Below, in pieces: positions 1 through 12,563 of a DNA stretch of 64,000 bases. The notes below the pieces were generated by a model. That model made no database searches, was not told the DNA's origin, and was given only the letters and a program-made list of their open reading frames with translations. The stretch lies in NCBI GenBank assembly GCA_003049435.1, contig PYSQ01000063.1, positions 1 through 64,000 on the forward strand, given 5' to 3'. The stretch comes from Nakataea oryzae (Eukaryota; Ascomycota; Sordariomycetes; Magnaporthales; Magnaporthaceae). Within the stretch, counting starts at the first letter, position 1, and the number at the start of each line of letters is the position of its first letter. The translations under genes were made by a program, and so were the position numbers.

Positions 1-752
<752 letters not shown>

Positions 753-776
753 ACTCTCAAAAACCCCTCCGCAAAA

Positions 777-1810
777 ATGGTCGCTGCCTCGCCCCTCGCC
801 TCGCTGGCCACCGCCGGCCTCATGGTCGCCTCGGCCGGCGCCGCCTGCGTGCCCAGGTCCACGTCCGAGTGCTCGCCCGGCGTCAAGATGTTCGTGGCCC
901 GCGGCTCCAAGGAGGCGCCCGGCTTCGGCACCGCCGTCTCGGTCGTCGACGCCATCATGGCCCAGATCCCCGCCAGCTCGGCCGACGCCGTCGACTACCC
1001 GGCCCTGCTCGACACGGAGCAGATCTACGCCGCCAGCGTCATCAACGGCACCAACGGCATCCGCGCCCAGATCTCCGACTACGTGGCAAAGTGCCCGTCG
1101 AGCAAGATCGTCCTGGTGGGCTACTCCCAGGGCGCCCAGGTCGTCGGCGACGCGCTGTGCGGCCGCAGCAGCGCCGGCTTCCCGCCCTCGACCGACCTTG
1201 GCGACAAGTACGCCGGCAACAGTACGTTTTCACATGCTTCTTCTTCTTCTTTCCTTCCTTCTTCCTTCTCGTCCTCGTCTGCCGCCCCATCCACTCATCC
1301 CCTGTCACGGCACCGTGGATGGCGGCACTCTGGTCCGATCCAGGGTCCCACTCCTTCTGGATTCCCTGCTTTATCGATTTCGGCCGTGCCCAAACCGTAG
1401 CCATCTCCCCACAACCCATCTCGCTTGCCACCCATGCCGATGTCACCCCAGCCGGAGATTGCCCCCGCGCCATATGCCAGCCACGCAACTGCTCCTTCCT
1501 CTGATTTCCCCTTGCTGACCAACAACCACAACAAACAGTCATCGCCTCCGTCGTCTTCGGCGACCCGACCCGCGCCGCCGACCAGCCGTGGAACACGGGC
1601 AACATCACCACCCGCGACGGCGTCTTCCCCCGCCAGGACAACGCCGGCTGCGCCCCCTACGGCGCCGGCCTCAAGTCGTGGTGCGACGCCGACGACCGCT
1701 ACTGCGACCGCGGCTCCAACCAGGCCGTCCACCACGGCTACTTCCAAAAGTACACCGCCGACGCCGCCGCCTGGGTCGTCAGCCGCTACAACGCCGCCAC
1801 CAAGCAGTGA
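777..1810 (+). CDS. secreted cutinase / acetylxylan esterase (CE5 family)
   Basis: Two exons (777-1221 and 1539-1810) join to 238 residues; the 317-nt intron has GTACGT and CAG ends, and splicing restores the family motif IIASVVFGDPT. The protein starts with a signal peptide (about residues 1-20). It carries the alpha/beta-hydrolase nucleophile motif GYSQG with Ser117, an Asp in the CDADDRYC stretch (about 201) and a His at 213/214, which fits the CE5 Ser-Asp-His triad. Several paired cysteines are typical of secreted enzymes. Expected role: hydrolysis of cutin or acetyl esters on plant polymers outside the cell. Cutinase and acetylxylan esterase cannot be separated by eye. The start directly follows the giant CT tract, which could affect transcription. 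Confidence 0.9.
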
Positions 1811-3055
1811 CGTGTTTTGTTCTTTCCTGTTTTCCTTGTGTCAACCAACGGGAAAGGGGGCGTTTTGGGCGCTGCGTGCGTATATCTATTTAATCATGAT
1901 ACCTTGCGTGTGACATAGTTTTTGGTCGTGCCGCCGCGGCTGGCTTGACCACCCGCCTTCTCCATAGTCGCGGCTGCGCAAAAGGGCTAAAAGAATACAA
2001 GCAACAACCACTTTAATCATCTTGACTTCGACCCCCATCCTTGCATGTGTTTCCTTCCGCCAAGTAGGCCAAGCGGTGGGTCTGGAGTGCGCGCAACCTC
2101 CCATGTGGTTGCTCCGGCTTTCTGCCAGCCCCGCCCGCACGTGTCGTTGCGCCGAGCCGCCTCCCCCCAAATAGGTTCGTGTCCAATATTAACGATGGGG
2201 CCCGATGCCACGCGACGACGACGAGCGTACGGGCTGGGCGCGTTGCAGCAAGCGCTGGCCATGTCGATGGTTGGTTGGTTAGCCCGAGAACGACAGCAGC
2301 AGACAGTCACGTCGACGCTGAGAGGAGAGTGGCGGCGGGCGGCTAAAGCGCTCGGCAGACCGCATACGTGGTTAGCACACAAGGGCGTCTTCATCCGTGC
2401 GCCCCGCCCGCGTGGTGCGACTGGGGTTGCGTGGCTCGTCTCGTCCTTGCGCCGCGTTGTCAGCTTATCGTTTCTCTGCTCTCATCATGGTGCAGGTAGG
2501 CACTAGCCAAGGCCTAGGTTCGGAGCCAAGCGGAAGCGTCTAACGACTGGCGGTGTATTCACGGGCTGTGCTGCCTCTCTCGGCTAGGAGGTTAACGGCT
2601 ACCGCATCCAGCAATCCCGTGATTGTTTCCCGTTTAGTGGACAGTACACTGGTGGCCTACACAATTTTTTTTTATTTAATGCTTTATTTTTATTTGTTGC
2701 GTCTTCAAAACGGGACGCAGTGCTGGCCGGTCCAAGGAATCGATGGTTGGGTGCTGCTTAGTGCTTTCCAACAGACACTTGTCTGCTCGTTTCCCTGTAT
2801 GTCCTGTATGTCAGATGATGGCACATGATCCAAGCGCCCTTGTATGCATCGCCGGGGCCATGCAAATGCAGCCTCGCTGGCGAGGTCTGTTCTTTGCATG
2901 GGGACACGCAGCCCAGCTTGGGCATGCGAGAAAGAGAAAGAAAAAGGGGAGAAGAGAAGAGGTGACCGAAGGAACGATCCCCGGCTCTTGAGAAACACAA
3001 ACAGCACTACGGAAAATACCACGCACCCCGGGCCTTGAGCGATAACAAAAGAAAA
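1811..3055. other. intergenic, no gene seen
   Basis: I see no gene. Overlapping frames on both strands show no domains. There is a short T-rich run near 2664-2690 and a purine-rich GAAAGAGAAAG stretch near 2930-2955 ahead of the next gene. Confidence 0.5.
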
Positions 3056-4373
3056 ATGTTTGTCGACGGCGAGCCAATGGGCCCCATCGGCTGGATCTCG
3101 TTCGTCCTAACGGTGCTCTCGTACGTCCTGGCCCTGCTGAGCTTCATCGCGCTCTACGGGGCCTTCGTCACCACGATGCGCCTGGCGCCCGAGGAGGCCC
3201 CCGACCTCCTGGGCAGCCTCCGCCGGCAGATGTGCGAGGAGCGCTGGGCCCTGCGCCAGCAGACCAAGGAGCTGCGAGCAAAGATCGCCGCCTCTCGCGT
3301 CTACCGCAGCCAGCACCCCGGCCAGACCCACGACGGCGCCTCCGCCTGCGTCAAGGCCACCGAGACCGTCGTCGTTCGCAGGTGGAGCCGCGAGCAGTCC
3401 CGGCACATCACCGCCAGCAGCGCCGGCAGCGAATGGACCGAAAGCTGCGACGGCTCGACCACGCGCTCGTGCGCGGGGTGCGGCTCGTCGTCGTCGTCGT
3501 CGTCGTCGAGCTGCTGCACCAACAGCACCAGAACCTCCGACGCGGAGCTGCTCCAACTCAGCCTGTCGGAGCGGACGCTGGCGCTGCACCAGCAGATCCT
3601 GCAGGACCTGTGGCAGCAGTTCAAGGCGCTCGAGCAGCCGTTCCTGGTCGCCACGGGCCGCAGGGCCGAGACCATGCGCCGGGGCGACGACCACGCGTGG
3701 ACCGAGAAGGACCTAGCCGACCTCGAGGCGCACGGCGAGGCGGGCAGCTTTGCGAGCTGGGCGGCCGTGTACCGTTGCGACTTTGGCCACAGGTTCCTGT
3801 GGTGGCGCATAAAGGGCGACGTGCACAAGCTAGCCGGCAAGGTGTCGGTCCTGATGATGCAGCGGACAGAGCGCGAGCTTTCGCATGTGCGCATGATGGT
3901 CAAGGGGATCATCCAGGGGAGCTACCCGGTTGGCTATGACGGCGGCCAGTTGTATGGAGCTGGGGGGCAGCCGCGGAGGGTATGTTAGAGTGGAAGAGGT
4001 GATACTGGAAGAAGGAAGCGTTCGGGGGAGCAGGGCAGGGGTACCTGCCGCTCCCCGTAATCAGGCCGACAAGGTCATCGCCGAGTCCGTGAGCAGTTGC
4101 AGCAGCAGCGAGGATGAAGGGCCCCAGGACAAATCGTCGCTAAGGGCAGAGATCAACGCATGTACCTCGGAAGTGCTGCAAGGGAGCAGCGTCGTCTCCG
4201 AGTGTAGGGTCAGGAGACCTCGGCCCATGTCAGCCCCAATGCCGCGATCACCACCACGGGTGGTGCAGTTAAGGAGCAGCCGGGATGGGCGCCGGACCGA
4301 GTACATAGTCAGACCGAGCAGGGGCAGTGGTAGGGCACAGGGCGGCGCGGTGAGGGCGGAGGAACAGGAATAG
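3056..4373 (+). CDS. hypothetical fungal protein with N-terminal membrane segment
   Basis: I do not recognise this protein. The start is the ATG at 3056. The first frame stops right after a GTATGT donor at 3980. Removing 3980-4064 (85 nt, ending CAG) links it in phase to a second coding-like frame, giving 410 residues. Visible features: one hydrophobic segment near residues 12-40 (WISFVLTVLSYVLALLSF), a charged, probably helical stretch after it, a poly-Ser run in the middle, and a basic Pro/Ser/Arg-rich C-terminal tail. It is probably a single-pass membrane protein with a cytoplasmic domain. If the intron is wrong the protein ends at 3988 with a different C terminus. Confidence 0.6.
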
Positions 4374-5660
4374 GGGAATGTGGCATGTCGAGAGATTGGG
4401 ATAGAGTGGTGAGGTGAGGAGGGTGCGAGGTTTCAGGGAGCGAGGCTGTTGGTTGTTTGAGCCGCTGGAAATAGCCCGATCTAACTCGGTGGCTCAATGG
4501 GAAAAGAGAAACGAATTAGTTATGGATTTTAGTTGTTCTCCACGGCTGATCTCAGATTCGATCTGATCAGCGAAGGCCCTCATCGGGGCTGCCTGGATAT
4601 CACGACAAACTCCCAAGTTGGTACGAGATGGCGAATGGGATGCGAAACTGCGGCGGCAAAGAGAGCAAGCGCACAAAATCCCGAAGACACACGCCTCGGA
4701 TTGGCCGTCGGATGGGCCTGCAACCCCAAGTTGGGGTGGTCGATTAGCTTGGCGATGCGATGCAGGTCGAGGTTGCATTCCGTCAGATGCAGGAATGCAA
4801 ACTGCAGTTATTTTGGTGGTGAGCTGACGTGTGCGATCTGGCCCAAATGGGGCGTGGCTGTGTCGACGAGGCCGGCAGCCGGCGCTTATCCATCGCCCAG
4901 AGTGGCAGCACAGCGTGGCTCGGCATCAGCCCCGGCTGCCGGTCGATGGGGGCGAGAGAGCCGTTGGACGCGCCAAATTGCTGTCAGCCATTGCCATGTG
5001 TTGCCCATCGAGGCGGGCTCTGATCGAGAACCATGCTGGAACCAGCACCCTGCTCAAGCCTGCAGAGATGGTTCTAGCAAGCCTTTGCTGCGAGGCGGAG
5101 GCTATGCCGCGCAGAATGCGCAGAGCAAGACAAATGAGCGGCGCACCCCACACGACATTGCCAGCCTCGGTTGCCCCCATACCACGCCGCAAACGGCATC
5201 CCTTTTGCGACTGGTTGCTGCAGCTCGGCGGCGGCCTTGGGGGCTGTGGCCAGGGATTGTGGGAACCCCTGCAGTGGGTGGTGGCTAGAGACACCCGAGC
5301 TGAGATTCTTTGTTCCTATTTTGGGCGTCAGCCGAAGCGGCGGCTACCCGACAACGCCTCATCGGAGGCTCTGTTGCAGCCCCCGCTGGTACCGAATCTG
5401 GCGTCCAAGGTAGAACACCATCTCGGATCCGGCCTATGGTTGCGACCAGGACTGAAGTGCATGTGACCGAGATATAAAAGCGACTGTTTCTGCGCCGGGA
5501 CCTGGTTGTGAGTTTGGGGTCATCATCCTCATCGTTGCCAAGAGCTTCATCACTGCGACACGGCATCAAACACCCAGCCCAGACTTGCAGTAGCTCCAAG
5601 CATAACCGCATCCCACTTGCACACATCACACACAAAACACAACAAACCTTCTCCGCAGAC
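4374..5660. other. intergenic, promoter side of the cupredoxin gene
   Basis: No gene is supported. A 251-codon frame (4533-5288) overlaps other long frames and has no recognisable domain. A TATA box lies at 5473-5479 near the 3' end of this stretch. Confidence 0.5.
5473..5479 (+). promoter_or_regulatory. TATA box of the cupredoxin gene
   Basis: TATAAAA lies 182 bp upstream of the ATG at 5661, implying a 5' UTR of roughly 150 nt. The sequence after it is CA/TC-rich, as is usual for fungal leaders. Confidence 0.55.
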
Positions 5661-6371
5661 ATGCTTTCCCTGTACAAGGCTCTCATCGCCTCGACGCTGG
5701 CGTTGCAGGCGGCAGCCAAGACGGTGCGCATCGACGTCGGCAATGGCGCTCTCCGCTTCAGCCCCAACGTGACCCAGGCGGACAAGGGTGACATCCTAGA
5801 GTTCCACTTCTTCGCCGTCAACCACAGCGTCGTGCAGGGCCGGTTCGACAGGCCCTGCCAGCCGGCGCAGACGAGACCTGTCTTCTCGGGCTTCACAGGG
5901 CCCATCCAGGCCGGCCAGGAGGGCCCAAACGTCTTTCAGGTCACGGTCAACGACACGAAACCCCTCGTCTTCTACTGTTCGCAAAACAACAACTTCCACT
6001 GCGCCAAGGGCATGTACGCCGTCGTCAACCCCGGGGCGCAGACGCTGAACCTCGAGGCCTATGGGGCGGGCATCCGCGGCAACCTCACGGCCGTCTCGCC
6101 GCCGGGCGGGCCGCGCGGCGGCGTCTTTAGCCAGCGGGCCAACGTCTCGACCACTGCCAGTACTGCGACGCCCGCGCCCACCAGCACGAACGGCAGCGGC
6201 GGCGGCGGCGGCAGCGAGACCACCCTGGCGACAACGGCCACGCCTTCTCCCACGGACGCCACCGGCACGGGTGCACCGCAGACTACGTCGAGGCCCGGCG
6301 GCGGCGCGCACGTGCAGGCTTCGGTTGGCGGGCTGGTGGGTGCTGTCCTGGCGGCGGCGCTGATGCTGTAA
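5661..6371 (+). CDS. secreted, probably GPI-anchored cupredoxin-like protein
   Basis: A single exon encodes 236 residues. The signal peptide covers about residues 1-19. A cupredoxin fold follows (about 21-125), with candidate type-1 copper ligands His55, Cys106, His113 and Met118 in the order H...C...H...M. A long Ser/Thr/Gly-rich linker with a poly-Gly run and a hydrophobic C terminus (VGAVLAAALML) fit a GPI-anchor signal. This is the fungal 'extracellular serine-rich' cupredoxin class, located at the plasma membrane or cell wall. The copper ligands are inferred from spacing and the exact function is unknown. A longer in-frame frame begins upstream at 5508, but the ATG at 5661 is the one that exposes a clean signal peptide. 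Confidence 0.85.
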   Translation: MLSLYKALIASTLALQAAAKTVRIDVGNGALRFSPNVTQADKGDILEFHFFAVNHSVVQGRFDRPCQPAQTRPVFSGFTGPIQAGQEGPNVFQVTVNDTKPLVFYCSQNNNFHCAKGMYAVVNPGAQTLNLEAYGAGIRGNLTAVSPPGGPRGGVFSQRANVSTTASTATPAPTSTNGSGGGGGSETTLATTATPSPTDATGTGAPQTTSRPGGGAHVQASVGGLVGAVLAAALML

Positions 6372-7491
6372 AGAGGGATATGGACATCAAAGGGCGGGCG
6401 CCTTGTGCATGCTAGCCCCGGTTTTTTCCAGCGCCGTTTTCGGGCCAAGGGAAGGAGCGGCGTTTGGCTCTTGGAAAAGCAGGGCGACGAGATTATGGGC
6501 TGCATATGCAATGGCAACGCGGCGTCTTGGGGTCTGGGCTTGTGTTAATTTTAATGGGTGCGCTCGGGTTCGAGCGCGGGCGTTGGGCGGAGCGAGCATA
6601 TAAAACCTGCATGTGCTTCACGACGGCGAGGCAATAGAACAAAGATTAATCGAATCCAAGGATAAAACTATCGACTCAGCTGAGCGTATTTTTTTTGCGC
6701 CGGCTCGACGCCGTTATGCGAGCTTAATTGGCAACTGCCGCCTGGCGCTCTTGCCGTGCGAGGATCGTTAATTACATTTCCCGCTTCTCTCTTGGACTCT
6801 TGCACACGCGGGGCAGCTGGCCCACCGGGTTGGACCTTCCCCACAGCCAGGAACAGAGACCCCACCCGCACTTTGAAATCGGGAAAGCCTCGGCATTATG
6901 GGTGCTGGCCCTTCGTCATCCCGCCCTGGCCCTCCATTGCGCCGGCTGGATTCGTGCGCTGCGCCTGCCGGACATGCTGTGTCGCCTCCATACTTGCCAC
7001 CCCTCCAGACATTTTCTTTTGGCCGACCAAGGCCGTTGGATTTTGAGCCTGTGATGATTCCAGGCCCGTCTTCTCGCCTAGCTCTCCGACATCGTCCCCT
7101 AGACACCCCCTAGAACACGCTGAAATGGGCTGCCAGCCGCCGTTAGCCGCAGCGGCCCCTCACCTGCGAGTCCTGCGCCTTCCCGCCTCGGCCAGCGCGA
7201 GCAGCCGCCGCCCTCTCGTCGCACACCAGCGCCGTCGCGCGCCTTGCACGAGGTGTTTCCGGACTGCCGACGGCCCTGCTGCCCCTGCTGCCGCTTCTCC
7301 GGTCGTTGGCTCCTGGCCCACGCGACCTGCGCCGCTTGCGCCCTCGCCAAGACCCGCCGTCAGAAGCCCACCAACAAAGTCCCTCATCCACACGACAAGC
7401 CGCCCTGCGTCGCGACTGATTCTCCCCGCCGTTTTCCTTGCTGGCCAAAGGAGACGAGTGAGCAGCAGCGTTGCTGCATCCACCGTCGAAA
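6372..7491. other. intergenic, no gene seen
   Basis: Nothing convincing is visible between the cupredoxin stop and the AFG1 start. Several overlapping frames of 60-200 codons occur in this GC-rich DNA without domains. Confidence 0.5.
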
Positions 7492-9120
7492 ATGGTGCGT
7501 CTGGCTTGTCGCGCTGCCCCTGCGCTGCCCCTGTCTCGCCTGCCCCATGTCTCATCCAGATTTCTCCCGATGCTGACGCCAGCCGCACCCACAGTCAACA
7601 AGGACGATGTAGGCCCAATGCAGGAGTACGACCGCCGAGTCAACGAGGGGCTGCTGCGCGACGATGAGCACCAGCGAGGTATGCGCCCATAACCCCTCGC
7701 CCCGCCACCCGCTATCCACACATCCCCTACTGACCGGTCCTCCACTCCAGGCATTATCGAGAGTCTGCAGCACCTCCATGACGAGCTGCGCCACTACAAG
7801 GCCCGGCCGGTCGAACATCCCTCGCTCGCCTCACTCCTGGAGCCGCCGAAGAAGTCCCTCTTTGGCAGCCTCTTCGGCGGCGGCGGCGACAAGCGGACGG
7901 CGCTCAAGGACATCCCCGCGGATCTGCCGCGCGGGCTGTACTTATATGGCGATGTCGGATCGGGCAAGACGATGCTGATGGACCTCTTTTACGACACGCT
8001 CCCGTCCCAAGTGCGGTCCAAGACGCGCATCCACTTCCACAACTTCATGCAGGATGTGCACAAGCGGCTGCACAAGATGAAGATGCAGCACGGCAACGAC
8101 ATGGACGCCGTCCCCTTTGTCGCCGCCGACATTGCGCAGCAGGGTAACGTCCTGTGCTTTGACGAGTTCCAGTGCACCGACGTGGCCGACGCCATGATCC
8201 TACGCCGCTTGCTCGAGTCGCTCATGTCGCACGGCGTCGTGCTCGTCACCACTTCGAACCGCCACCCGGACGAGCTGTACAAGAACGGCGTCCAGCGCGA
8301 GTCCTTCATCCCGGCCATCCAGCTGCTCAAGAACCGCCTCCACGTCATCAACCTCGACTCGTCGACGGATTACCGAAAGATCCCACGCCCGCCCTCGGGC
8401 GTCTACCACTGCCCGCTCGACAACCACGCCCACTCGCATGCCGAGAAGTGGTTCCGCTTCCTGGGCGACCCGGAAGAGCCCGAGCCGCACCCCGAGATGC
8501 AGACCGTCTGGGGCCGCAAGATCTACGTGCCCAGAGTCAGCGGCCGCGCGGCCTGGTTCACGTTTGACGAGCTGATAGGCCGCCCTACGGGTGCCGCCGA
8601 CTACATTGAGCTTGTGCGCAGCTACGACGCCTTTATTGTTACCGATGTGCCTGGCATGACGTACCGCCAGCGCGACCTTGCCCGCCGCTTCATCACGTTT
8701 ATTGATGCCGTCTACGAGGGGCAGGCGAAGCTGGTCTTGACCACGGCCGTGCCGCTCTCGGAGCTCTTTGTGTCGCGCCAGGAAATGCGCGAGTCTCTGG
8801 AAGCCGCCTCTCTTGCACAAAAGAAGGACGGCAAGGATCAGCAGCAAGACGAGGTCCGGCCGAGCGACGACGAGGTAGACGATGCCATGGGCCACATGAT
8901 GGAGGACCTGGACCACAACGTCGAGAAGCTCAAGGCGGCCTCGGGTCTGTTCTCGGGCGACGAGGAGGCCTTCGCCTTTGCGCGCGCCCTCTCGCGTCTC
9001 AGCCACATGGGCAGCCGCGAGTGGGTCGAGCGCGGCATGGGCCTGGAAAGCCAAGGTGGAAAGAAGGAGCGCGACACGTGGGCCAAGGTCCGCAGCAAGC
9101 AGATGGAGGACAGCATGTGA
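7492..9120 (+). CDS. AFG1: AFG1-family mitochondrial AAA ATPase
   Basis: Exons 7492-7678 and 7751-9120 (72-nt intron, GTATGC..CAG) give 518 residues. The start exposes an Arg/Ala/Ser-rich mitochondrial presequence (MVRLACRAAPALPLSR). The Walker A motif GDVGSGKT is at 129-136 and the Walker B motif LCFDEFQ has Asp200-Glu201. It is followed by the family block TTSNRHPDELYKNG and by GRKIYVP. Known role of AFG1/LACE1: an inner-membrane-associated ATPase that helps degrade or remove mitochondrially encoded respiratory subunits. Length and domain order match the family. It contains an acidic, low-conservation insert near residues 420-450. Confidence 0.95.
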
Positions 9121-9351
9121 TGGGGGCGGCACCTTGCCATCTTGTCGTCTTTTTGTCTTTTCGAATTCTCCCTTTGCTCTGCGCGCATCGTCTGCTACCA
9201 CCACATATATCCCGCATACAGTTCTGGCGATTTGACACATAGATAATTATCGGGTACATACAATTTCTAGCTTATACCATATTTTTTTTGGCTTATATTA
9301 TTTTACCTACACCCCGTCACTCGCACGCATCTCACATGACAACCGTTTGTA

Positions 9352-10605
9352 TCAGTCGTCGATCGGCAAGACCTTTCGGACACCCATAGATATTTGCTCT
9401 GTTGATTTGGTTGTTAGAAATGTGTCATGAAAGCAGGCAGAGAATAGAATCAACTCACCCTCCAGGTACGGCATGATGTGGCTGTAGTCCTTGCACACTA
9501 AAGCGGGTGGAGATGGGTGGTTAGTCTGGCAAGCTTGGATGCAGCAACAGTCGGGACTGGACGAGGCTGGGCCTACCATGGTGGCCGTTCCAGCTACCGT
9601 CGCCGGGTCCAAGATCGTCCGGGTCGGTGGGGTCGTGAGGCTCCATGGCCAGGTCGGCGGAGCACATGACGCCCTGGCGCAGATAGTCAATGCAGTGGAG
9701 GAAGTGGATGTGGTAGTCGGGCATCATCTTGTCGGTCATGTTGTTGGTGAGACCGGCGTAGATGCGGCCCATCATGAACTGGTGTGCGTGCAAGGCCGTC
9801 GTCAGTCTTGGCGGCCCCAACCACACTACCCAAGGCGGGAGAGATTCTTACCAGACAATGCAGCTGGTGCGTCATGGTGGTGGTAAAGAAGGTATCATTG
9901 GCGTTGTCCATGTCGCCCCATCCCGAGTTTGCTGCAGTATTGGAGGCCAGAAAGTCAGCACCGGGTCGGCCAGGGGAGCCAGGAAGCAGCATCATCTTAC
10001 ATGGTAACATTGTGTTCCACTGTTCCCTCGTCTTGTTGGAGAAGAACTCGACAGTGTTATTGGGAACGAACGCCGGGTCCGCATTCCATTTGATGATCCT
10101 CGTCGGGACTTTTTTTTTTGTGCGGAACATGTTAGGTCAGCCAACCATTTGCAAAACACAACAAAAAAAAGCAGAGCAGCAAGAATGATTGGGAGGGCGC
10201 CGGCTCACAGTCGGGACCAGCCCCCGTCATGTCGCCGCCGACCTGCATGGTGCTGACGGAGAGCTCGCGCTCGACGTTGCGCATCAGCATGAGCGAGAGC
10301 GAGATGTTGACGAGCAGCAGCATGGTGTCGATCAGCCAGCGGTACCGCCTCCAGAGCGCCAGGGCCCGGGCCCACCTGCCCCGGGGCTTCTGCGGCAGCT
10401 CGTCGCCGTCGTCGCTGTCGCCGCGGGCGGCGGCGCGCCTGGTGCGGCGCTGCCACGACCGCTTCTCGTCGTGCAGCGGGTCCTCGCCCATCATGGACTC
10501 CATGTCGACGTCGGTCGACGCCGACAGCGGCAGCTCGTCGTGGTCCGTGCCCGACACGTTCTCGTAGTCGCGGCGGCCGGCGGCCGGTATGCTGATTGGC
10601 GCCAT
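9352..10605 (-). CDS. UstYa-like (DUF3328) membrane oxidase-type protein
   Basis: Six exons on the minus strand (10209-10605, 10001-10108, 9852-9931, 9577-9778, 9459-9497, 9352-9398) join in phase to 290 residues. The cytoplasmic N terminus is acidic and Ser-rich, followed by one transmembrane helix (about 91-109) and a lumenal domain. The two diagnostic HxxHC motifs are present: HQLHC at 190-194 and HFLHC at 220-224, the latter continuing into IDYLRQGVMC. Family knowledge: UstYa/Yb-type proteins catalyse oxidative or halogenating steps in fungal ribosomal peptides (ustiloxin, cyclochlorotine, asperipin). A secreted tyrosinase lies 4 kb away, but no precursor peptide is visible nearby. Confidence 0.88.
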
Positions 10606-11585
10606 GGTCGGTGTTTTAATATGTGCGTGGGTGTGCGTGTGGTCGAAACGAGGGAGGGGGGAGGCGGAACTAGGCTGGGCAAAGAAGCAAGGCACGGCGG
10701 AGGGAGGGAAACCTTAAAAAAGAAGAAGAAAAGAAAAGGAAAGGTGTAGGTAGGTCAACTAGCCAGAAAACGAAAAGGAAAAAAAAAGACCAGACCGAGG
10801 CGCAACGGGACATGCTTTTGGACGTGTCGGCAGCCCGCAAAGGCTTTATGTATCGTGGTATTATTAGCATGGCCGTGCCCGGCTGTCAGTCGTTCGTGTC
10901 AGGGGAGCAGACTGCGGCCTCGTCGAGACCTCAAACATGTCTCAGGGGCTTGGCATCCACTCTCACCCTGGAACCCACAAGAGGCGAGCCAACGGTGGAA
11001 ACGTCGCGGCTGATTGGACCCAGCCTTCGCACCGGCAAAGCTTGTCAAGCGATTCCCTGTCGGACAGGTCCGAGCAATGCAATTGGAGCCGAGAGCATTT
11101 GAGCCCTGGGAGGGATTGGCAGGCGGGCGATCGATGCATCCACGCCAATTCCCCGATGCGGCTGTCGTCGTCGTCGTCGTCGTCGTTGCCGTCGCAGCAC
11201 ACAGCCCTTTGGCCGCCCGCGATATGCAGCGCTGTCGGTGGCACATGCAATTGAATCACGTGCTGGCATCAACCAATACAGAATGCTTTTTTTTTCTTCT
11301 CGTTATTTGTTATTTACGTTTCTCATTTATCCAAGTCTGCGGTGGTCTGGACTCGTCGGCGAGCAAGACGATCCGATCGGCAACCAGGAACCCATGACGG
11401 TAGATTTGTTTGGGGTCCACCCATCCACCCCGGGCGGCCGCTCGCTTGGAACGAGCCAAGTCTGACCGACATCGGCTGGGTCACCGAGGCAAATATTTTG
11501 CCGCGACACCGCTGCGCTGTTGTATACTTGGGTATACACATACATGCGTATCAACCAGGCGCCATCGTGCACGGCCTCGACACGC
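10606..11585. other. intergenic; promoter of the UstYa-like gene
   Basis: Upstream of the UstYa-like start lies a GT/CA-rich leader. A TCG trinucleotide run occurs at about 11162-11188. No gene is supported, and I looked specifically for a secreted repeat-containing RiPP precursor and found none. Confidence 0.5.
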
Positions 11586-12563
11586 CTAGTAGACATACGG
11601 CAGCAGCAGCCACTTGGTGTCCCTCTTGTACCTCGACCATTGCTCGCCGTACCGCCGAGACATGTAGGACTCGAGCTCGACGGTGCTGGACTTGATGAAG
11701 GCCGTGGCGTTGAAGGCGAAGGCCACGGCGCCGGCGATCCAACCGCCGGCGGCCAGCGAGAAGCCGGTGCGCCACAGGGTGTAGCCGGCGTAGTTGATGT
11801 GGCGGGCCATGCCCCACAGGCCGGTGCGGCAGATGAGGCCCTTGTTCTCGGGCCGCTTCTTGAAGCGCAGGCGCTGCAGCTCCGAGCCCAGCTCGAGGCC
11901 CATGCCGATGACGTACAGGGCGGCGCCGACGGCCATGGGGGCGGGGATGCTCAGGGAGCTGCCGTCCGTCAGGGGCGAGGGCACCGAGAAGAAGGGCCCC
12001 GTGGTGGCGGCCGAGGTGGCGGCGGCGACCAGCAGCAGCGAGTTTATGCTGTTGAAGGTGCTGTTGAAGGCCGAGACGACGAGGGCGGCGGGGGGCCGGA
12101 ACTCCTCGTAGGCGATGGCGACGAGCCAGTAGCTGTGCTTGATGGTGGCGCCGGCGGCCATGGCGAGCAGCAGGGTGCTGGGGCGGCTGAGGCCGAGGCG
12201 GTCGATGGCGGCGATGCCCGTGCGGCCGCCCGCGGAGCCGGCGGCGGCGATGCCCAGGCGCGAGAGCAGCGGGGCCAGGCCGGCGCCCGACCCGGCGAGG
12301 GCGGCCTTGGACACGACGGGGGCGGCGACGGCGACGCCGGCGCGCGTCAGCAGCGGCACGGACCAGGCGCCCGACAGCAGCTGGTACTGCAGCGGGATGT
12401 CGAGCGTGCGCAGGGCCAGGAACACGGCGGTGCCCAGCGGCGACCGCTTCTTGACGCCCCGCCGGATCAGCTCGCGCGACGGAGGGGGCGGGGGCACGGC
12501 TGCGGCATCGTCGGCCGCGTGCTTGCTGGACCGCGACGACCTGCTGGACCGGGGAGGGGGCAT
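11586..12563 (-). CDS. DUF1295 / isoprenylcysteine-methyltransferase-like membrane protein
   Basis: A single exon encodes 325 residues from the ATG at 12563; an in-frame upstream ATG at 12710 would only add a low-complexity leader. The N terminus is Ser/Pro-rich, then come several hydrophobic helices. The C-terminal half holds the family block GLWGMARHINYAGYTLW and ends with YGEQWSRYKRDTKWLL, as in DUF1295, steroid 5-alpha-reductase and ICMT-type methyltransferases. Likely an ER membrane protein acting on a lipid-like or prenylated substrate; the exact reaction cannot be decided. It diverges from the aminopeptidase gene at 13176. Confidence 0.75.
   Translation of the reverse strand: MPPPRSSRSSRSSKHAADDAAAVPPPPPSRELIRRGVKKRSPLGTAVFLALRTLDIPLQYQLLSGAWSVPLLTRAGVAVAAPVVSKAALAGSGAGLAPLLSRLGIAAAGSAGGRTGIAAIDRLGLSRPSTLLLAMAAGATIKHSYWLVAIAYEEFRPPAALVVSAFNSTFNSINSLLLVAAATSAATTGPFFSVPSPLTDGSSLSIPAPMAVGAALYVIGMGLELGSELQRLRFKKRPENKGLICRTGLWGMARHINYAGYTLWRTGFSLAAGGWIAGAVAFAFNATAFIKSSTVELESYMSRRYGEQWSRYKRDTKWLLLPYVY

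Noticed and set aside
4480..4575. tRNA-like A-box (TGGCTCAATGGG) and B-box (AGATTCGATCT)
   Set aside because: No acceptor stem or clover-leaf could be folded, and the B-box lacks the invariant GGTTCGA.
4533..5288. 251-residue + strand frame
   Set aside because: Overlaps equally long frames on both strands, no domain, composition follows bulk GC; likely chance.
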